From Bacteroidota bacterium (lineage in GTDB: Bacteria; Bacteroidota; Bacteroidia; B-17B0; Aurantibacillaceae), in assembly GCA_018267825.1 (NCBI GenBank), contig JAFDXR010000013.1, forward strand, positions 202,275 through 266,274: a stretch of DNA of 64,000 nt. Direction: 5' to 3'. Every line of letters begins with the position of its first letter. The stretch's first letter is position 1. Below, piece after piece: positions 8,589-17,539 of the stretch. The notes beneath the pieces were generated by a model that saw nothing but the letters and a program-made list of their open reading frames with translations, was not told the DNA's origin and searched no databases. The position numbers and the translations under genes are program-made.

Positions 8589-9633
8589 TACCATACACCA
8601 CGTTGCCCTGAAAGGTCTTTCGGTATGTGTTCCATCGAAGGTTGAAAGGACCATGGATTACAACTGGATCAGCGAGGAAGAACGTGCCATGTTTATCCGG
8701 AACACAGGTGTGGAAGAGAAGCGTACTGCCGGAAAAGGCATGGCAACCTCCGACCTGTGCGAGCGTTCGGCCAATGCCCTGATCGAAAAGCTGGGTTGGG
8801 AACGTAACAGTATTGATGTGCTTATTTTTGTATCTCAATCCCCTGATTATTTTTTGCCCGCTACCTCCGCTATTCTGCAGAATAAACTGCAGCTAAAAAA
8901 AGATCTGGTTGCTTTCGACGTGAATCTGGGCTGTAGCGGCTATATATACGGCCTTCAGATTATTTCAAATTTACTGGCTGCAGGAAATTTCAAACGCGGT
9001 TTATTACTGGCGGGTGATAAATCCACCCTTTCCACCAATTACCGTGACAAGAGTACATACCCCCTGTTTGGTGATGCCGGCACTGCAACTGCCCTGGAGT
9101 TTAATGAGTCTGCTCCGCCCATGTATTTCAACCTCTTTACAGATGGTAGCGGATATAAATCGATCATTGTTGAAGATGGAGGATCCCGCAATCATGTGTC
9201 GCAGGATTCGTTTGTGGAAGTTAAAATAGATGAAGGTATTTACCGTTGCAGAATAAACCTGGTACTCGACGGTATGGAAATTTTCAATTTTGCGCTGCGT
9301 GAGGTAGCCCCCAGTATAGAAAACATTCTGAAAGAAAGCGGCGTGGCAAAAGAAACAATCGACTATTTTGTATTTCACCAGGCCAACCGGCTGATTAATG
9401 AAAGTGTTCGAAAAAAATGCCGCGTGGAACCTGAAAAAGTCCCATACTCCATTGATAAATTTGGGAACACAAGTTCTGCCTCTGTTCCATTGACGATGCT
9501 TTACAAGTTAAAACAGAATCTTGAAAGCAGATCGTTGAAACTTTTGCTGAGTGGGTTTGGCGTTGGTTACTCCTGGGGCAATTGTATTGTTCAAACAGAC
9601 AACCTTGTGTGTACCGATATACTTGAAATCTGA
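8581..9633 (+). CDS. 3-oxoacyl-ACP synthase III-like ketosynthase (KAS III), second copy
   Basis: 350 aa, clearly a diverged paralogue of the gene at 7330. The triad is intact: Cys118 in VNLGCSGYIYG, His266 in VFHQANR and Asn296 in KFGNTSSA. Both copies therefore look active, unlike KS/CLF pairs where one partner loses the Cys. Translation is probably coupled, since it overlaps the ACP by 8 nt and the downstream SDR by one base (TGATG). A two-step extension, or starter selection by one copy and extension by the other, is inference. Confidence 0.9.
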   Translation: MFNTIHHVALKGLSVCVPSKVERTMDYNWISEEERAMFIRNTGVEEKRTAGKGMATSDLCERSANALIEKLGWERNSIDVLIFVSQSPDYFLPATSAILQNKLQLKKDLVAFDVNLGCSGYIYGLQIISNLLAAGNFKRGLLLAGDKSTLSTNYRDKSTYPLFGDAGTATALEFNESAPPMYFNLFTDGSGYKSIIVEDGGSRNHVSQDSFVEVKIDEGIYRCRINLVLDGMEIFNFALREVAPSIENILKESGVAKETIDYFVFHQANRLINESVRKKCRVEPEKVPYSIDKFGNTSSASVPLTMLYKLKQNLESRSLKLLLSGFGVGYSWGNCIVQTDNLVCTDILEI

Positions 9634-10388
9634 TGACCAAATTTAGTCTTGATAAACACATTATCCTGATAACAGGTGCTTCTTCGGGCATCGGGCGTTC
9701 CTGTGCTGTTGAAGCTTCCCGTATGGGAGCCACCTGCATTCTTACAGGCCGTAACGAAGAAGAGTTAAAACGGACAGCCGGTCTGTGTTCTACTCCTGCC
9801 ACCATCTTTTCGGGCGATCTGACTGCACTCGACGTGATTCAAAAACTGGTGAGTGGTTTACCTAAACTGGATGGCGTTATTCATTGTGCCGGGATTACAC
9901 ATCCATGGCCTATTAAGTTTTTAAAGCCGGAGCATATCAAAACCATGTTTGATATCAATTATACAGCTCCCGTTTTATTAACGACAGAACTGCTGCAGAA
10001 AAATAAAATCAATGATGACGCTTCTTTCATTTTTATATCTTCGATCTCTGCGCAACATCCATACTACGGTGGCGCTACTTATGCCAGCTCCAAAGCAGCC
10101 ATAGAGGCGTTCAGTAAATCCCTGGCTATTGAAATGGCGCCACGCCGTGTAAGATCGAATGTGATACGGCCGGGTCTTGTAAAGACGCGGATGTTCGATG
10201 AAGCCAAAGGCGCTTCGGTCGACAGCGAAAATTTTGATCAGTATGAGAAATTCTACCCGCTGGGATTTGGAGAGGCGGAAGATGTGTCGAACGCGGCCTG
10301 TTACTTATTAAGCAAAGAGTCGAGGTGGATTACGGGTACTGAAATAAAAATGGATGGCGGACTTATATTAAACAGTAAAAAAAATTGA
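9633..10388 (+). CDS. SDR-family oxidoreductase, FabG-like
   Basis: 251 aa. The NAD(P)-binding motif TGASSGIG is at residues 14-21, and the catalytic Ser137, Tyr150 and Lys154 occur in SSISA and YASSK. The C-terminal TGTEIKMDGG is the usual classical-SDR ending. The position after two ketosynthases and an ACP suggests reduction of a 3-oxoacyl-ACP to a 3-hydroxyacyl-ACP, as FabG does. A role on a sugar nucleotide cannot be excluded. It ends in a TTGA overlap with the next gene. Confidence 0.88.
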   Translation: MTKFSLDKHIILITGASSGIGRSCAVEASRMGATCILTGRNEEELKRTAGLCSTPATIFSGDLTALDVIQKLVSGLPKLDGVIHCAGITHPWPIKFLKPEHIKTMFDINYTAPVLLTTELLQKNKINDDASFIFISSISAQHPYYGGATYASSKAAIEAFSKSLAIEMAPRRVRSNVIRPGLVKTRMFDEAKGASVDSENFDQYEKFYPLGFGEAEDVSNAACYLLSKESRWITGTEIKMDGGLILNSKKN

Positions 10389-11305
10389 GCGGGCTTATTC
10401 AATATAGTGTGGTTATTCCCGTGTTTGGTGCAGAAAAATCGCTTGAACAGCTTCATCATGCTATTTGCGGTTTTTTCGCAAACCGGTATTCATTTGAAGT
10501 CATTTATGTAAATGACGGCAGCCGGGATCATAGCTGGGAAGTTCTCAGGCGAATGAAGCAGAGTTCTGAAAACATGATCGCCGTTAATCTCTGTAAAAAT
10601 TACGGGCAACATGCAGCTACGATATGCGGCATAAAACATTCGCGCGGACAGTTTGTTATTACAATGGACGATGATCTGGAAGTGCATCCGGATGAAATTG
10701 CCAAATTAATTGCCTCGCAGACCAACACCGGATCCGATATTGTGTATGGCGTTTATCCAAAGTTGAATCAATCTTTTTTGAGGGCAATGCTCACATCGGT
10801 TTACAAGCTGCTTGCCAAGACAGAAGGCCGGGAGAAAGGCAAAGGCAGTAGTTTCCGGCTTATGAAAAGAGACCTGGCCAAAAAACTGTCGGACAATCAC
10901 AAACAATTTGTTTTTATTGATGAATTGTGTCTGTGGTATACTGATAAGATTACGTTTTTACCCTGCGAACCAAATAAGGCCTTTATCAACAAACAACGTT
11001 ATGGCCTGAGCAGTTTATTTTCTCTTACATCTACAGTAGTTTTGTTTTCGTCAACATTTCCACTGAAACTTGTTACCCGCATCGGCATTGCTTTATCTGC
11101 TACAAACCTGATCATTGGCTGTCATTACCTGTTTAAGAAGCTATTTTATAAAATCCCGGTGAGTGGTTATACCTCTTTGATTGTGAGTATTCTCTTTTCC
11201 ACAGGGCTCATCATTTTTTGCATTGGCATTATTGCCCAGTACCTTTCTCAAATACTCCGTTCGGTTAATAATGCTCCCTCCTACAGCGAAAGCGAAGTCA
11301 TATGA
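10385..11305 (+). CDS. GT2 glycosyltransferase of the DPM1/GtrB type with two C-terminal membrane helices
   Basis: 306 aa. The GT-A nucleotide-binding pattern is seen in VVIPVFG (9-15), YVNDGSRD (41-48) and the metal-binding MDDD (94-97). Two hydrophobic helices at about 232-252 and 265-290 match GtrB/ArnC/YfdH enzymes, which load a sugar onto undecaprenyl phosphate at the inner membrane. The start is a TTG overlapping the SDR stop by 4 bases (TTGA), so translational coupling is likely. In context it may supply a polyprenyl-linked sugar that is then modified by the acyl and sulfate enzymes nearby; this is inference. Confidence 0.85.
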   Translation: MSGLIQYSVVIPVFGAEKSLEQLHHAICGFFANRYSFEVIYVNDGSRDHSWEVLRRMKQSSENMIAVNLCKNYGQHAATICGIKHSRGQFVITMDDDLEVHPDEIAKLIASQTNTGSDIVYGVYPKLNQSFLRAMLTSVYKLLAKTEGREKGKGSSFRLMKRDLAKKLSDNHKQFVFIDELCLWYTDKITFLPCEPNKAFINKQRYGLSSLFSLTSTVVLFSSTFPLKLVTRIGIALSATNLIIGCHYLFKKLFYKIPVSGYTSLIVSILFSTGLIIFCIGIIAQYLSQILRSVNNAPSYSESEVI

Positions 11306-11925
11306 TTATTCTGGAGCAATATGGTGTGAGGCTGGTCAGGCTTCGTGAAAATGACATTGAATTAGTTCGCTACTGGCGCAATAAAAGCGACATTGCAAAC
11401 TTCATGGAATACCGCCGTTACATTACTCCATACGAGCAGCTTGCATGGTTTAAAAGCATCAACAATAAACTCAATTATTACTTCATTATAGAATACGAAG
11501 GGAAAAAAGTAGGATTGATCAACTCCAAAAACTATGATCCGGCTTTAGGTTTCAGTGAAGGCGGGATTTTCATCTGGGACAAATCCTATATCGACTCCTA
11601 TGTAGCTATATACAGTACGCTGTGCTTTCTCAACTTTATTTTTCACGTATTAAAAATCAGCAAAACATCCATGGCCCGTATTCTCCGGACTAACACCCGC
11701 GCTATTCAATACAACAAACAGATTGGTTACAGGCTATTGCCGGGCCAGGAAAATGTAGAGAATCAGCTGTATGAACTCACGGAAGAGGATTACCTCGAAA
11801 AGGGTGGAAAACTCAATAAGGCGGCTGCACTCTTAAATCCGGGATATGAAACCTTACGCTATAGCGGCGTGATCTGCCCTGAGAATCTGGATGAAGTGAA
11901 CCGTTTACTGGAAGCCATCAAATAA
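11302..11925 (+). CDS. GNAT N-acyltransferase, PseH/RimL-like
   Basis: 207 aa. The N-terminal pattern VRLRENDIELVRYWRNK, followed by a Thr-rich site and Trp/Phe, matches the RimL/PseH branch of GNAT enzymes, which acylate amino groups of amino sugars or proteins. It overlaps the GT2 gene by 4 bases (ATGA), so it belongs to the KAS III/ACP operon. I infer that it moves the acyl group made by that quartet onto an amino sugar. Its last 21 bp overlap the 3' end of the convergent hydroxylase gene. Confidence 0.75.
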   Translation: MIILEQYGVRLVRLRENDIELVRYWRNKSDIANFMEYRRYITPYEQLAWFKSINNKLNYYFIIEYEGKKVGLINSKNYDPALGFSEGGIFIWDKSYIDSYVAIYSTLCFLNFIFHVLKISKTSMARILRTNTRAIQYNKQIGYRLLPGQENVENQLYELTEEDYLEKGGKLNKAAALLNPGYETLRYSGVICPENLDEVNRLLEAIK

Positions 11926-12606
11926 AAGGTAGCCCCGCTCAAAGTATTCCTGCCACTGCTGCCTGGTTGCCAGCGACAATAGAAACGGATCGTCGATGTG
12001 TTCTATTTTATATTTCGATATTTCATGTGCGCTATAACCCCAAGCCGGATTTGGAATATCAAACATCAGAACAACGCGTTTGGAATCACTCCTGTTCCAG
12101 GCTTCATGATCAAAAGAGTCGTCGAATACCATGAGTTCACCCTCTTTCCAGTGCCTTGTTTCGTTGCCCACGCGAATACCACAAAGTGTTTCGCTGGGTA
12201 CAATGAGCGGCAGATGGCAACGTAATACCATTTTACTGTAACCTTTATGCGGCAGGATATGTGTATGGGGCTCCATGAAAGAAAAATCGCAGGATATAAT
12301 TTCAGGTATACTGTATACAAGCTCCGCTGTTTTCTTGCAAAGCTCTGCATGCGCCGGAAATTTCATGGAAAAAAAATTGAATGAAAATACTTTCCATGCT
12401 TTATAGGTGTCGGATTTTACGTAGTCGGGAAAAGTGCGAAGCCACTGAGGATCCTGCTTCATATCGAGCAGTTTTAATAGCTCTCCGCGAATCACATCAA
12501 CATGATCAACCAGCGGTTGAAGAAATTTAAAGTCACCTGCGTTGTAAAAATAAGCCGGGTTTTTGGGTGTAAATTCGGCAACAGACATAATCAAAGAATT
12601 GGTCAT
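11905..12606 (-). CDS. Aspartyl/asparaginyl beta-hydroxylase (LpxO/AspH)-family dioxygenase, copy 1
   Basis: 233 aa. The cupin-like core shows ILPHKG with His120, RCHLPL, and FDDSFDHEAWN with His167, the two-His iron site and 2-oxoglutarate Arg pattern of this family. Known members hydroxylate Asp/Asn side chains or, for LpxO, carbon 2 of a lipid A acyl chain. There is no signal peptide, so it is cytoplasmic or membrane-surface associated. Two paralogues follow on the opposite strand, 69 bp away. Its substrate is unknown; the acyl-synthesis neighbours favour an acyl chain over a protein. Confidence 0.82.
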   Translation of the reverse strand: MTNSLIMSVAEFTPKNPAYFYNAGDFKFLQPLVDHVDVIRGELLKLLDMKQDPQWLRTFPDYVKSDTYKAWKVFSFNFFSMKFPAHAELCKKTAELVYSIPEIISCDFSFMEPHTHILPHKGYSKMVLRCHLPLIVPSETLCGIRVGNETRHWKEGELMVFDDSFDHEAWNRSDSKRVVLMFDIPNPAWGYSAHEISKYKIEHIDDPFLLSLATRQQWQEYFERGYLLFDGFQ

Positions 12607-12650
12607 TTAAAATTAGCAAAAAAACTGCGAAAAGTCATGGCGATGCGATG

Positions 12651-12658
12651 TATATTTA
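12651..12658 (+). promoter_or_regulatory. Possible -7 box for hydroxylase copies 2 and 3
   Basis: TATATTTA differs from TAnnTTTG only at the last base and lies 17 nt before the ATG at 12676, inside the 69-bp divergent gap between hydroxylase copies 1 and 2. Confidence 0.35.
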
Positions 12659-12675
12659 ACTAACTTAGCTCAACA

Positions 12676-13431
12676 ATGATGAAGCCAGCACCTACACTGT
12701 GGTTCAGTATTCATGACTTCAATGACCGCTATCCCGGCACGGAACCTTCGTTTATTGAACCTTCGTCATTTGCCTGGTCAAAGGACCTTGCAGCACAGGT
12801 CCATCTGATCAAACAGGAACTTGGTGCCTATCTTCAGAAGCATCAGCTGGATGGTTATTTCAACAAAGCTATGGTCAACAACCGCAACAGCTGGAAAACC
12901 ATTGCATTGAAAACCTGGAGTGTTGAATTGTTCAGGAATCAAAAAGCGTTTCCTCAGACAACAGCATTACTGAATAAGTACCCTGAGATTGTTTCAGCTT
13001 CTTTTAATTTATTGGAGCCGGGAGCACACATCCTGCCACACTCGGGCGACACCAATGCTATTTTTCGCTGTCATCTCGGGCTTGACATTCCGGCCGGACT
13101 TCCGGCGTGCGGATTCAGAGTCAGGGATGAAAAACGTGCCTGGGAAAATGGTCAATGGCTTATATTTATAGATGCACATGATCATGAAGCCTGGAACGAT
13201 TCTCCAAATCCACGCTATATTTTCCTGCTTGATGTGATGCGCGATGAGTTTAAAGCAAAGCAGACATTTGTGTGTTCCACTGTTCTCACTTCACTGTTTC
13301 TGCAGAAACGCGCACAGACTTTTAAATTCTTACAAAAAGCCAAACCAGCAACTGTCAGGTTTTTATCGGCCACATTGCGCCCCTTTGCAGCTGCAGCTCT
13401 TTGGTTCTCCAATACATTAAAATTATTCTGA
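12676..13431 (+). CDS. LpxO/AspH-family dioxygenase, copy 2
   Basis: 251 aa. The same core as copy 1 is seen: ILPHSGDTN with His122, RCHLGLDIP, and DAHDHEAWND with His170, so iron ligands are conserved. It has an additional C-terminal basic/hydrophobic tail (about 205-251) that could associate with the membrane. It overlaps copy 3 by one base (TGATG) and the two are surely co-transcribed. Reaction known for the family: Fe(II)- and 2-oxoglutarate-dependent hydroxylation. Substrate unknown. A second ATG three bases downstream is an equally good start. Confidence 0.82.
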   Translation: MMKPAPTLWFSIHDFNDRYPGTEPSFIEPSSFAWSKDLAAQVHLIKQELGAYLQKHQLDGYFNKAMVNNRNSWKTIALKTWSVELFRNQKAFPQTTALLNKYPEIVSASFNLLEPGAHILPHSGDTNAIFRCHLGLDIPAGLPACGFRVRDEKRAWENGQWLIFIDAHDHEAWNDSPNPRYIFLLDVMRDEFKAKQTFVCSTVLTSLFLQKRAQTFKFLQKAKPATVRFLSATLRPFAAAALWFSNTLKLF

Positions 13432-14150
13432 TGGCCACAATTCAAAAATGGTTCTCTTTTTCTGAAAACGAAGACTTTGAAGGTCCGGAACCTCCTTTTT
13501 TTGACATCAGTAATAAGCCCTGGAAAAAACTCCTGGAAAACAACTACCAGGTTATCCTAAGCGAATTACAAGCCCTGATCGATGAACAGAATCAGAATAT
13601 TGTACCATACTTCAATCAGACACTTGCTTCCAAACCTACGTCATGGACCGTTTTCCCATTAATTTTCTGGAACAAACCCTACGAGGACAATTGCCTGAAG
13701 GTACCTAAAACACTTGCTGTCATTCGCCAGATTCCGGGTGTGATGTCCTGTGGCTTTTCTATATTAAAAGCCAACAGTCGTATTAAACCACATTATGGCG
13801 ACAGCAATGTTATGTATCGCTGCCACTTAACACTCCGTTGCCCGGGCACTTTACCGGAGATCGGTTTCAGGGTCAAGGATCAGACCATTGCCTGGGAAAC
13901 GGGCAAACTCATTGCTTTCTGTGATGCGCATAATCATGAGGTATGGAATGATACGTCTGAGGACCGCTGGATACTGATCATTGATATTCTGAGAGAAGAA
14001 CTATTACCTGAGCAAAAGAAAATCTGCAAGCTTGTAAATGCAACATTGTGGTGGCAACTGAAATTTCAGAAACATTATTTCATGAAGCATTTGCCAAGGT
14101 GGACCCGCCGGTGGATGATGTATGCCACTGCACCTTTCATGGCAGCCTAG
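13431..14150 (+). CDS. LpxO/AspH-family dioxygenase, copy 3
   Basis: 239 aa from the ATG at 13431. An upstream in-frame start at 13401 would overlap copy 2 by 30 bp and adds an unrelated hydrophobic leader, so it is rejected. The core shows IKPHYGDSN with His121, RCHLTLRCPG and DAHNHEVWND with His169. Copies 2 and 3 share the arrangement GFRV(R/K)D then (R/I)AWE, so they look like an internal duplication. Its stop overlaps the stop of the convergent SGNH gene by 4 bp (CTAG). Confidence 0.8.
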   Translation: MATIQKWFSFSENEDFEGPEPPFFDISNKPWKKLLENNYQVILSELQALIDEQNQNIVPYFNQTLASKPTSWTVFPLIFWNKPYEDNCLKVPKTLAVIRQIPGVMSCGFSILKANSRIKPHYGDSNVMYRCHLTLRCPGTLPEIGFRVKDQTIAWETGKLIAFCDAHNHEVWNDTSEDRWILIIDILREELLPEQKKICKLVNATLWWQLKFQKHYFMKHLPRWTRRWMMYATAPFMAA

Positions 14151-15085
14151 TATACCAGCATGAGGCTGTCGAGGCTTCGTTTTAATACAGGGGTAAATTG
14201 ATTCCTGCCCTGCTGATTCAGGTGATGCGAATCAAAAAACTTATCTGGTTGTCCCGCAAACATGTATTCAAAATCCAGAACCGGGATTCCCTCTGCTTTA
14301 AGAATCTCTTCAGAAGGCCTGTGATTCATGAAGCTACTGTCTATATGGTTGCGCAACTCCACAAAAACTTCGTCTGAAAGCGGAAACTTCAGATAAACGG
14401 GCTTAATATGATACTGCTTACAGAGTACCAATGTTCTTTTAAGAAATTCAATAGATTTAGGATCGAACAGACCGGCGGCATCTCCTCCTTGCATAAGCTC
14501 GTCTACAACAAAATGTTCTGCCATTTTCCTTCTCTGCTCGGGTGGCCTGGCAGAGAATTTCTCTTTAGATTTTTTCTGGCGATCCATATTCACCCTGTTC
14601 AAAGCATACTGCCATTCGTTGTACGGAAAAATTCCTGTTTTGGCATAATCATAATACATGGACGCCGGGTTGTCATCGAGTCCTGACAAGTCGGAAACAG
14701 GAATGAAGCGATAATAAAAAAATTTATTAGTCCGAAACCTGTAAAACCCTTTCGCAAAGGTAATAATATCGCAGGGGAAAAGAGCATATTTCGGAACCGG
14801 ATAGCCATGTTCCAGGCAATACTTTAATTTGTAGTAGTTCATCATGTTGTTTTCACCATAATACCCCAGCATAAACGAAGAGTCGATCTGCGATTCATCA
14901 ATACTACGTTCGGTATGTGAGTCGCCCATGAAAAGTATCTTCACGTTTTTCTTCGCTTTAAAGTGATTCAACTGGATCGTTAATTCATGCTTCCGATTGC
15001 TCACTATCTTCATGGCATAGCATAGCCCCAGGTGGACTATGATTGCCAACAGAAGCAGAATTATGAATTTCTTACGCTGTGTCAT
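14147..15085 (-). CDS. SGNH/GDSL-like hydrolase, partner of the MBOAT acyltransferase
   Basis: 312 aa from the ATG at 15085, which overlaps the MBOAT stop as ATGA. A longer frame to 15202 lies wholly within the MBOAT gene and is rejected. One N-terminal membrane helix (about 7-25) anchors a periplasmic SGNH domain: FMGDSHTE with Ser56 at residues 52-59 and the C-terminal Asp285-His288 pair in FFDSHHLN. Tandem MBOAT plus SGNH proteins (AlgI with AlgJ/AlgX, DltB with DltD, PatA with PatB) move acyl groups across the membrane to glycans. The same role is inferred here. Confidence 0.8.
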   Translation of the reverse strand: MTQRKKFIILLLLAIIVHLGLCYAMKIVSNRKHELTIQLNHFKAKKNVKILFMGDSHTERSIDESQIDSSFMLGYYGENNMMNYYKLKYCLEHGYPVPKYALFPCDIITFAKGFYRFRTNKFFYYRFIPVSDLSGLDDNPASMYYDYAKTGIFPYNEWQYALNRVNMDRQKKSKEKFSARPPEQRRKMAEHFVVDELMQGGDAAGLFDPKSIEFLKRTLVLCKQYHIKPVYLKFPLSDEVFVELRNHIDSSFMNHRPSEEILKAEGIPVLDFEYMFAGQPDKFFDSHHLNQQGRNQFTPVLKRSLDSLMLVY

Positions 15086-16491
15086 CAGAACTGGAAATAT
15101 TGAAATGCGACTTCTGATCTTGAGCTGAACAGAATAATTGAAAAAAATATAAATAAATAAACCAATGCCCGCCAGTGAAATAGACAGATTCGCTGAAAAC
15201 AATGCCCGTCAGCGGTTTTCTGTAATACCTGCAAGACCTCAAAAAGTCCAATGAAAAAGAAAATGTATACGAGTTTTATACCATCCAGATATTTGAAATG
15301 CGGCGACCACACATGTTGCAGCATGTACACTGAATCCTTAAAAGACACCGGACGAAAAAACACAACCAGGAATGAGAACATTGACATAACAGCTATGTAA
15401 TTGATCACTCCCTGAACCCAGCCGTTACGGTTGATATGCATAGCAGAAAAAAGCCCGCGTCTGAAATCTTTTGTTATAATATCAAGCAGCATAAATAAAA
15501 AAGCCAACTGCGCGTATATCATGTAATTTAATGTTGCGCCATGCCAGATACCAACAACAATGAACACCATCCATAAATTAAATACAGTCCGCAACTTATT
15601 GTTCTTTACAACACCTCCCAGCGGGTCAAATATATACTCCTTCAGCCACCTGGAAAATGTAGTATGCCAGCGATTCCATAATTCGCGGTAATTTCTCGAA
15701 AAAAAAGGCTTATTAAAATTGGCAGGCAATGATACCCCAAAGCAAAGGGCGGAGCCAATGGCAATGTCTGAATATCCCGAAAAATCAGTATAAATCTGGT
15801 ACATGAACGAAAAACAGAGCACAACAAAATCAAGTCCGTTAGCCATTTGAATATGACCATACATGGGATTTATAATCTGGGCAATACTATCGGCTATAAC
15901 CAGTTTTTTAAAAAGCCCCCACAAGATCAACTTACTCCCATCGATTATACATTGCCAGTTAAATGAAGGAAATGCATTTAATTGTTCAGAGATAACTTTT
16001 GATTTTTCAATGGGCCCTGCAATCAGCTGAGGGAAGAAGCTCACCGAAAGTGCATAAGTTAAAAAGGAAGAAGCCGGTGCGTATTTGCGTTTATACACAT
16101 CTATACAATAACCAACGGTTTTAAATGTATAAAACGAAATACCAATCGGGATCAGTAACTTCTGGGCCGACCAACCGGGCCAATTCATTATATCCATTGG
16201 AATAATATGAACATACTTAAACAAAACAAAAATCAAAAGATCGAGTAACAGGCCAAGCCAAAAGAAAAACTTCCGACTTACCGGTGAATCTGCTTTATAA
16301 CAGTAAGCCGATGTAACGAATGTAAAGGCGCTTGTCAGGAGCATTAACAGGGCAAAACCGAAACCAAATATAGCATAGAAAAAATAGGAGGCCAGCAATA
16401 AAACATAATGGCGCCCTCGTTTCGGGGTCAAATAATAGGAAACAATAACCAAAAATAAAAAAGCCAGATATGGAAACGAAGCAAAATTCAT
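15085..16491 (-). CDS. MBOAT-family membrane O-acyltransferase (AlgI-like)
   Basis: 468 aa with about ten membrane helices. The family motifs are clear: RELWNRWHTTFSRWL with His276, and VVGIWHGATLNY with the catalytic His317. The length matches AlgI/DltB-type proteins. These take an acyl group from the cytoplasm and pass it through the membrane to a periplasmic partner; in AlgI it is acetyl. It is translationally coupled to the SGNH gene and lies 13 bp after a sulfotransferase gene, so O-acylation and sulfation probably target the same polymer or lipid. Confidence 0.92.
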   Translation of the reverse strand: MNFASFPYLAFLFLVIVSYYLTPKRGRHYVLLLASYFFYAIFGFGFALLMLLTSAFTFVTSAYCYKADSPVSRKFFFWLGLLLDLLIFVLFKYVHIIPMDIMNWPGWSAQKLLIPIGISFYTFKTVGYCIDVYKRKYAPASSFLTYALSVSFFPQLIAGPIEKSKVISEQLNAFPSFNWQCIIDGSKLILWGLFKKLVIADSIAQIINPMYGHIQMANGLDFVVLCFSFMYQIYTDFSGYSDIAIGSALCFGVSLPANFNKPFFSRNYRELWNRWHTTFSRWLKEYIFDPLGGVVKNNKLRTVFNLWMVFIVVGIWHGATLNYMIYAQLAFLFMLLDIITKDFRRGLFSAMHINRNGWVQGVINYIAVMSMFSFLVVFFRPVSFKDSVYMLQHVWSPHFKYLDGIKLVYIFFFIGLFEVLQVLQKTADGHCFQRICLFHWRALVYLFIFFSIILFSSRSEVAFQYFQF

Positions 16492-16504
16492 TTAGTAGAC
16501 CTTT

Positions 16505-17539
16505 TTATTTTCTGACTACAAATCTGAGCCTCCAGGAAAGCGGAATTCTCAATCGTAAGGAATGAAGGTTATAATAAAGTTGAACTTTCAGGCGGCTTAG
16601 CCAAAGTCTGAAACCTACAGCCGGATTACCCTGAGGAAAGTGCTCTGCCCTATAGCCAAACTGTTCACCATAATATCTGCAGGCAAAATCAAGCAACCGG
16701 ATTTCTTCTTCAGTCAATTCTTTCTTATAGGATGCCACTCGGGTGGTGTTGACCTGATTTTCAAGGTTATGATGCATGGCCGTAAGCTTTGCATACTCCT
16801 GGTCACTCAGGTTTTGTTTAATATAATTTTTGATACCCTTTGAAAGTTCCTGAAACTGCAGCATACTTTCATCGAAGGTAATATCCAGAAATGTACAAAG
16901 CTTATCCAATGTTTCTGCAGGGCTGTCCACAAGATCCTCATACCGGAGTAACATATACTCGAGGTCATTTTTACGAATACTTCGGAAAATACGCTCATAG
17001 AAATAATTCCATGATTCGGCCAGTGTAAACAGAGAACTTTCCTTATCCGAATATTTCTTCCTTGACACAATGTTGTCGCGGTAATCGCGGGTAAGCACAA
17101 TAAACCTGGCATCCGGGAACAGACGGTAAAGATCGTCGATATACAGGGAATAAACGGGATTCTTATCGACCAGACAGGTTACCTTTTCCTTGTTCTTATC
17201 AGCAAAAGGGTAATGAAGATAGACCTGCTTGCAGACTTCCGGGTATGTCGGATGCGAAAGTCCCAGTATGCCATCTTTCAGCCCTTTTTCAGGTGTCCAG
17301 AAGCTGATGACTTTGCTGAAACGATAGTGGAACAGGCTCACAAAAGCATCGACAGTTGCCTGTTTTGTAAAATCTTCTTTACGAAATGCCCGAGCTGTGA
17401 ACATCACAAATTCATTTTCAGGACATGCAATCACCGAAGGATGAGAGTTAAGCATGTTGGTAAGGAGCGTGGTGCCTGAGCGACCCATGCCAACAATGAA
17501 AGTCATGCGTGGTGACTGATTATTTTTCGATGAATCCAA
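16505..17539 (-). CDS. PAPS-dependent sulfotransferase, copy A
   Basis: 344 aa. The 5'-phosphosulfate loop FIVGMGRSGTTLL lies at 14-26, and the 3'-phosphate-binding Arg/Ser motif is in FIVLTRDYRDNIVSRK at about 145-160. These are the two PAPS contacts of the Sulfotransfer_1/3 family. No signal peptide, so a cytosolic enzyme. Its start overlaps the upstream sulfotransferase stop by 20 bp. Acceptor unknown; nearby glycosyl and acyl enzymes suggest a glycan or glycolipid hydroxyl. No PAPS-synthesis gene is in the window. Confidence 0.88.
   Translation of the reverse strand: MDSSKNNQSPRMTFIVGMGRSGTTLLTNMLNSHPSVIACPENEFVMFTARAFRKEDFTKQATVDAFVSLFHYRFSKVISFWTPEKGLKDGILGLSHPTYPEVCKQVYLHYPFADKNKEKVTCLVDKNPVYSLYIDDLYRLFPDARFIVLTRDYRDNIVSRKKYSDKESSLFTLAESWNYFYERIFRSIRKNDLEYMLLRYEDLVDSPAETLDKLCTFLDITFDESMLQFQELSKGIKNYIKQNLSDQEYAKLTAMHHNLENQVNTTRVASYKKELTEEEIRLLDFACRYYGEQFGYRAEHFPQGNPAVGFRLWLSRLKVQLYYNLHSLRLRIPLSWRLRFVVRK

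Noticed and set aside
7330-10388. Housekeeping fatty-acid synthesis cluster
   Set aside because: Two KAS III copies, an atypical ACP and no fabF, fabD or plsX argue for a dedicated side pathway.
14147-15202. Longer start for the SGNH protein
   Set aside because: The extra 39 residues overlap the MBOAT gene; an ATGA overlap start at 15085 is standard and gives a good membrane anchor.
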